A stretch of 64,000 nt of DNA from Rosellinia necatrix (Eukaryota > Ascomycota > Sordariomycetes > Xylariales > Xylariaceae): positions 5,766,001 to 5,830,000 of the forward strand of contig JAGYVD010000003.1 in NCBI GenBank assembly GCA_021209875.1, given 5' to 3'. The notes under the pieces are model-generated. The model had not been told where the DNA came from, made no database searches, and was given only the letters and a program-made list of their open reading frames with translations. This document shows, one piece after another, positions 59,429-64,000 of this stretch (its first letter is position 1; each line of letters starts with the position of its first letter). A program made the translations under genes and the position numbers.

Positions 59429-61459
59429 ATGGCGTACCTCTCACTTGTAGCCGTGCTTGCCGCTGCGTCCCAGGTAATGGGCCACTCTATACCGCCTCCT
59501 GCCAGCCCAGATCCACCACACCCGTCCCAGTCCCAGTCCCAGTCCCAGTCCCAGTGCCGATATCTTCCTGGGGACGCCGGGTGGCCCGACGATGCCGCTT
59601 GGCATCACCTGAACCAGACAGTCGAGGGGAGGCTTATCCGAGGGACGCCCTTGGGCCAACCATGCCACAGCCCTTCCCTGGAGGATGCGAGATGCGCCGA
59701 GATCCAGCGTGACTGGTCTCTTATCCCACCCTTGTAAGTCGTGTCGTGCCAAAGCGAAGAGAGCATCTCAACCTTCCTTATCCCCCTTTTCCCAATCCCC
59801 CTTGGAGCCTTTTGGGTTGGTCCGGCATCATCAGCTGGAGTTATGCCCTGGGTCGGGCATCCATCTATATCCGGCTCTTACCCGTCCCGTATGCATCCAT
59901 CATCATCACACTCGGCTGATCCGATCCCCCCCCCGCCCTCCACTCCTTCATCCAGCATCCACGACCCCGTCAACGTCGTATCCCCGTACTGGGTCAACAC
60001 CTCCTGCAGCCCCTTCACCAGCCCGGCTACGCCCTGCGAGCTGGGCAACCTCGCGCCCTACGCCCTGCGCGTCAGCAAGGCCGCCGACGTCGTCGCCGGC
60101 CTCCAGTTCGCCCGCGCGCACAATGTCCGCCTGACTATCAAGAACACCGGCCACGACTTCCTCGGCCGCTCGGCCGGCGCCGGCTCCTTGGCGCTGTGGA
60201 CGCACCACCTCAAGGACATCACGTTTTTCGACGACTGCTACCGGGCTAGCGGGGGAGAGGGAGAGGGTAGCGGTGGCTATGCCGGCCCCGCGGTGCGTCT
60301 CGGCGCCGGGGTCGAGTACGCCGACGTCTACCCGGCGGCGTCGGCCCGCGGCCTCCGCGTCGTCGGCGGCTCGTGCCCCAGCGTCGGGGTCGCTGGCGGT
60401 TTTACGCAGGGCGGCGGCCACGGGCCGCTCGGGTCGGCCTACGGGCTCGGCGCTGACCAGGCGCTCGAGTGGGAGGTGGTCACGGCCGCGGGCGAGCACC
60501 TGACCGCGTCGCCGACGCGGAACGCGGACCTGTTCTGGGCCCTGAGCGGCGGCGGCCCGGGGAATTACGCCGTCGTGCTGTCGGTCACCGTGCGCGCGTA
60601 CAAGGACGGGCCCGTGGCCGGGGCCGGCTTCGGCTTCGCCAACACCGGCGGCGGCGACGACGGCGACGGCGACGACGCGCGGTACTGGGACGCGGTTACC
60701 GCGTGGCTGCAGTATCTCCTCGTCCTCGACCGCATCCCCGGACTAACCACCGTCTGGTCCCTCTCGGCCCGGGCCTTCGAGCTGACCTTCGCCACGTGGC
60801 CCGACGTGACGTCGGCGGCGCAGATCGACGACGCCCTCGCGCCGCTCCTCGACCAGCTCGCGCGCCGGAACGTCTCCCTCGGCGCCAGCTACGCCTCCAC
60901 GCTGTACCCCTCCTACGCCCAGCACTACGAGCGCTGGGCCTTCCAGGACTACTCCAAGGACGTCGCGCTCGGCGGCCGGCTGATCCCGCGGTCGGTCGTG
61001 GCGGACGAGGCGGCCGGCCTGCCCTCCCTGATCGCCAACTTCCGCCGCGCCTCCGAGGGCGGGGCGCAGACGTTCTTCGTCGCCGGCAATTTCTCGTCCC
61101 GTGGCGGGCGGCCCGCGAACGCCGTGCTGCCCGCCTGGCGCGACGCGCTCGCCGTCACGGCCTTCTCGAGGGCCGTGCCCGCGGGCGCGACTTGGGACGA
61201 GATCCGCGCGAGCCAGGCGCAAGCGAACGCGTGGCAGGAGGGGCTGCGCGCGGCGACGCCCGGCGGGGGTTCGTACATGAACGAGGCGACGTGGGATAAC
61301 CCGCACTGGAAGGAGGACTACTTCGGGGCTAATTACGGGGGTCTGCTGGCCGTCAAGGAGAGCTACGACCCGACGCACGTGTTCTGGGCCAATGCGGCCG
61401 TCGGGAGTGATAGGTATTGGAGAGCTGGGGCGGATCAGAGACTGTGCCGTGTTACATGA
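59429..61459 (+). CDS. Secreted FAD-linked oxidase (PCMH + BBE domains)
   Basis: Exons 59429-59733 and 59956-61459 around a 222-nt intron (GTAAGT...TCCAG); 602 aa. MAYLSLVAVLAAASQVMG is a signal peptide. A short (SQ)n tract follows, coded by CAGTCC repeats at 59528-59553. The FAD-binding PCMH domain starts about residue 115: LTIKNTGHDFLGRSAGAGSL carries the His, and GGSCPSVGVAGGFTQGGGHG the Cys, that together allow bicovalent flavin attachment. The BBE domain is at the C-terminus (YMNEATWDNPHWKEDYFGANY, then YDPTHVFWANAAVGSDRY). Relatives oxidise carbohydrates, alkaloids or other alcohols with O2; no substrate can be given. N-glycosylation motifs (NVS, NTS) agree with secretion. It faces a secreted peptidase, stops 340 nt apart. 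Very high third-position GC. Confidence 0.92.
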
Positions 61460-61799
61460 GCGAAGATGGATGAATTGGTAAAGAGATGCTTGTTATTTAC
61501 ACCACGCACTCCTCCTACGGCGTTGAAAAGAACTACTCCTGATCGGTCTTATTGCCTAGTTTTGGTCACCGTAGAAGTAGTTGGTCGATCTTGGAGGGGA
61601 TGTTTGTCTACGTACGTACTCCTCGCTGTACCCGACTATCTAGGTTAAGCAATAGTAGAAATTTAATTTCAGCACTGAATGGGTCCGAAGAGAATGTACC
61701 ATTAGCAGCATATAGGTAGATGGGCAGATAGACTCGCGCCGTAGCGTACAGTACAAGGCGACTAAGACAGACCCGTTATGCTCCGGCTAGTTCATGCAT
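61460..61799. other. Convergent intergenic spacer
   Basis: 3' ends of the oxidase and the M28 peptidase. No gene or repeat of note. Confidence 0.6.
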
Positions 61800-62826
61800 T
61801 TAAGAAGCAGGAAACGGCAGCACGGCAACCCCCCTCGAACCATCGGCCCCGCGCGCCCTGACGCCAAGGACGACATTGTCCTTGCTGAGGCGCAGGGTGA
61901 CGCGGTTGACGGCGCCGACGTCGACGACGTCGGTCCAGAAGGGCGCGGACGTGGCGCGCCAGACGACCTCGTAGGCGGCGACGGCTGCCTCGCCGGCGTG
62001 CGGCGGGCCCCAGAACAGCGTGCTGTTGTTGCCGAGGGCGGCAGTGTCGACGCGGACGTTGGTCGGGGCGCCGGGGGAGGCCGCGAGGCTCCAGAGCGCC
62101 GCGGCGTTGACGCGCGCCACGCGGGCGATATATTCCGGATCGCAGAACTCGAGCAGGTCGCCGTATTGCTTTCCCGTGGCCGGGTCGACGCGGACGTTCT
62201 GGTGCTGGTGCGCGTAGTCCTCGCGGGGCTCGGTGAAGCGCACGGCCGGGTAGCCCGCCTCGAGGAAGGGCCGGTGGTCCCCGCCCCGCAGGTACCGGTC
62301 CAGCCGGTACACTACCGACACGTTCATCGCCGTCGCCGAGTTCTCCGCCACCTCCTTCACGAACCGCGCCAGGTTGCGCGCCGGCGTGTCGTTCTCCCCG
62401 CCGATCTGTAGCCGCGTCTCGCGCTGTGCGCTGCTCTCGACGTTGATGGGTGGTAGGCCCTGCGCGAACAGCCGGATCACGTGCGGGTCTGAGACGCCGT
62501 CGTCGCCCCGCGGCGAGCCCACGATGTCGTTGTTGAGCATTCCCTCGACCTGGAGACTGTCAGCTATCCGTCCGCGCCCGGGCCGGCCAGCCGGTGCGGC
62601 TATACATCATAGATATCGCCTGTGTATGTGGGGAAACAGGGAGTGGTCCGCGGGGTACGATGAACGTACGTTGACTCGGGGCGTGCTGTTCGCGTAGGTC
62701 TGCGCCAAGAACTGCGAGCCGTAGAGACCCTGCTCCTCGCCCGCGACGGCGACAAAGGCGATACTCGCCTTGGGGACCGGGTAGTCCGGCTGCGACATGA
62801 CCCGCGCGAGCTCTAGCGAGATGGCG

Positions 62827-62858
<32 letters not shown>

Positions 62859-63404
62859 GTCGCCCTCGTAATCCAGGATGTTGCTGTTCCGGCTGTCGTA
62901 GTGGCCCGAGATCACGTATAGCCGGTTCTCCTCTGTGCCCTGCAGCGTGGCCACGACGTCGCTGATCCGCGTCGCGAACGTGACCCGGTTCCCGTCCGGC
63001 TCCTGCACGTACCCGACCGTCTTCACCGTCAGCCGGCCATCGCTCGCGTCGGCGTACTTCTGGAACTCAGCGTGCAGCCAGTCCCGCGCGGCGCCGATGC
63101 CCCGCGTCTTCGACGTCTGCGTCGAGAGCGTGTGCCGCGTGCCGAACGACACCAGCTTCTTGATCGTTGCTTCGATGCGGTCGGGATTGATCGAGGCGAG
63201 GATCGAGGCGAGGTCTTCCGACGGTATCTGTGGCTGGTTGGCCGTTCCGATGGTGTTCGGCGGCCAGCTAGCGGCTGAGCAGACGAAGGCCGGAGCCGGT
63301 ATCACACCGTCTTCACGATCGTACAAGACACGCGCTGGGTTCCTCGAGGCCAGGGGTATGGCCGCGGCGATGGCCGTTTGGGCAACTACAAACTTCGACC
63401 ACAT
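61800..63404 (-). CDS. Secreted M28 zinc aminopeptidase
   Basis: Exons 63404-62670 and 62549-61800 around a 120-nt intron (GTACGT...CTCCAG); 494 aa. [20 protein letters not shown] is a signal peptide. The M28 metal ligands appear in order: His in VISGHYDSR, bridging Asp in [10 protein letters not shown], Glu pair in [10 protein letters not shown], Asp in [10 protein letters not shown] (just after the splice), and the late His in EDYAHQHQN. The last 85 residues (from [12 protein letters not shown]) form a fibronectin-III-like beta domain, an addition known in some fungal and bacterial M28 enzymes. Expected to release N-terminal residues from peptides outside the cell. An in-frame upstream extension exists to about 63608 but the signal peptide supports the ATG at 63404. 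Confidence 0.93.
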
Positions 63405-64000
63405 TGCGGGCGGCCGATTACGACAATTACATATATGGCGATGGTATGTGATCGTTGTTTCTCGTGAGTAGCTCTCCTGCACACCGCTTCCGATAAAAGG
63501 ATGCCCAACCCAACTGATGATAGGCAAAAGGCCGGGCGTTTGCTCGCCCAGGTCCCCGTTGTTACGACCACCGCCCATGCGTCGGCCGCATCGTGGGAAA
63601 GTGGCCAAGCTCCTGCTGCTACGTTATCACCAGCAATTGTCCAATGGGGTGAACGTGGCAAGCAGGTGATGGAGATAGGGAAGGTTGGTAAGCTTGGTGC
63701 ATCATGTATGCCGAACGGGGCGCTATTCTACATGTGGAAGCTCGATGAGTTGTCTGAGAGGGATTTATGAAAACAAATGCTTTCTCTCCAAATCCATCAC
63801 CACTTGCCATTGCATGAAAACAGCATACGGACCCTGCCATGGGGATTGACAAGGGGTGACAAGGACTGACATCAGAAGGCGAAGAAGTGTTTGTATTGGA
63901 AGATTTCGTCGTCTCATCGTTTCATTGCGAAGACTAGCATTACTTTGCACTAGGCCCTAAAGTGCTCGCGAACCACACACTGTCCAATACGCCTTGAACC
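63405..64000. other. Intergenic to window edge
   Basis: Promoter side of the M28 gene. Only short unsupported frames. Confidence 0.5.

Overview
The window reads as nuclear DNA of a filamentous ascomycete (Pezizomycotina, most likely Sordariomycetes; class is inference). The evidence is short 50-120 nt introns with GTRNGT donors, CTAAC/CTGAC-like branch points and YAG acceptors, long gene-poor spacers, and single-copy ascomycete genes. I recognise 19 protein genes or gene remnants, most of them housekeeping. All exon joins were inferred by eye from frame, splice signals and family knowledge, and no search was run.

Layout. 0.6-2.1 kb: a V8-like serine protease gene broken by one TAG, with an orphan open frame upstream. 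4.2-8.8 kb: mitochondrial phosphate carrier (MIR1), a Rossmann-fold protein convergent with it, and a four-exon cytochrome P450. 10.9-17.2 kb: a Kin4/KfsA-type kinase, then a convergent pair of secreted M20 peptidase and methylthioribose-1-phosphate isomerase (MRI1). 18.1-25.3 kb: TRAPPII subunit Trs130 and the geranylgeranyltransferase-I beta subunit (CDC43), the latter with two apparent 1-nt frameshifts in G/C runs. 26.5-38.4 kb: ILM1, the NatB auxiliary subunit MDM20 (nine exons), the twin-CX9C protein COX23, and an NCLX-like cation/Ca exchanger, a run of mitochondria-linked genes. 39.2-41.7 kb: a 104-aa low-complexity protein and a 5'-truncated phosphomannomutase (SEC53) lacking its catalytic Asp motif. 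42.7-46.6 kb: a 1,245-aa WW-domain/PhoD-like phosphatase. 46.6-52.5 kb is a gene-poor stretch holding a tRNA-like relic and a proposed 58-aa cysteine-rich microprotein with one intron. 52.5-56.4 kb: KEOPS subunit PCC1 and phosphatase CDC14, divergent. 59.4-63.4 kb: a secreted FAD (BBE-type) oxidase convergent with a secreted M28 aminopeptidase.

Most of the neighbourhood is core cell biology: mitotic exit and septation (KfsA, CDC14), Golgi traffic (TRS130), prenylation (CDC43), N-terminal acetylation (MDM20), tRNA t6A formation (PCC1), methionine salvage (MRI1). No biosynthetic cluster, CRISPR array or intact transposon was seen. Spacers carry many TAGG/CCTA tetranucleotide tracts, microsatellites and minisatellites. 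The best candidates for something undescribed are the Cys-rich microprotein at 51.0 kb, the phosphomannomutase remnant missing its nucleophile loop, and the dispersed TAGG repeat system.
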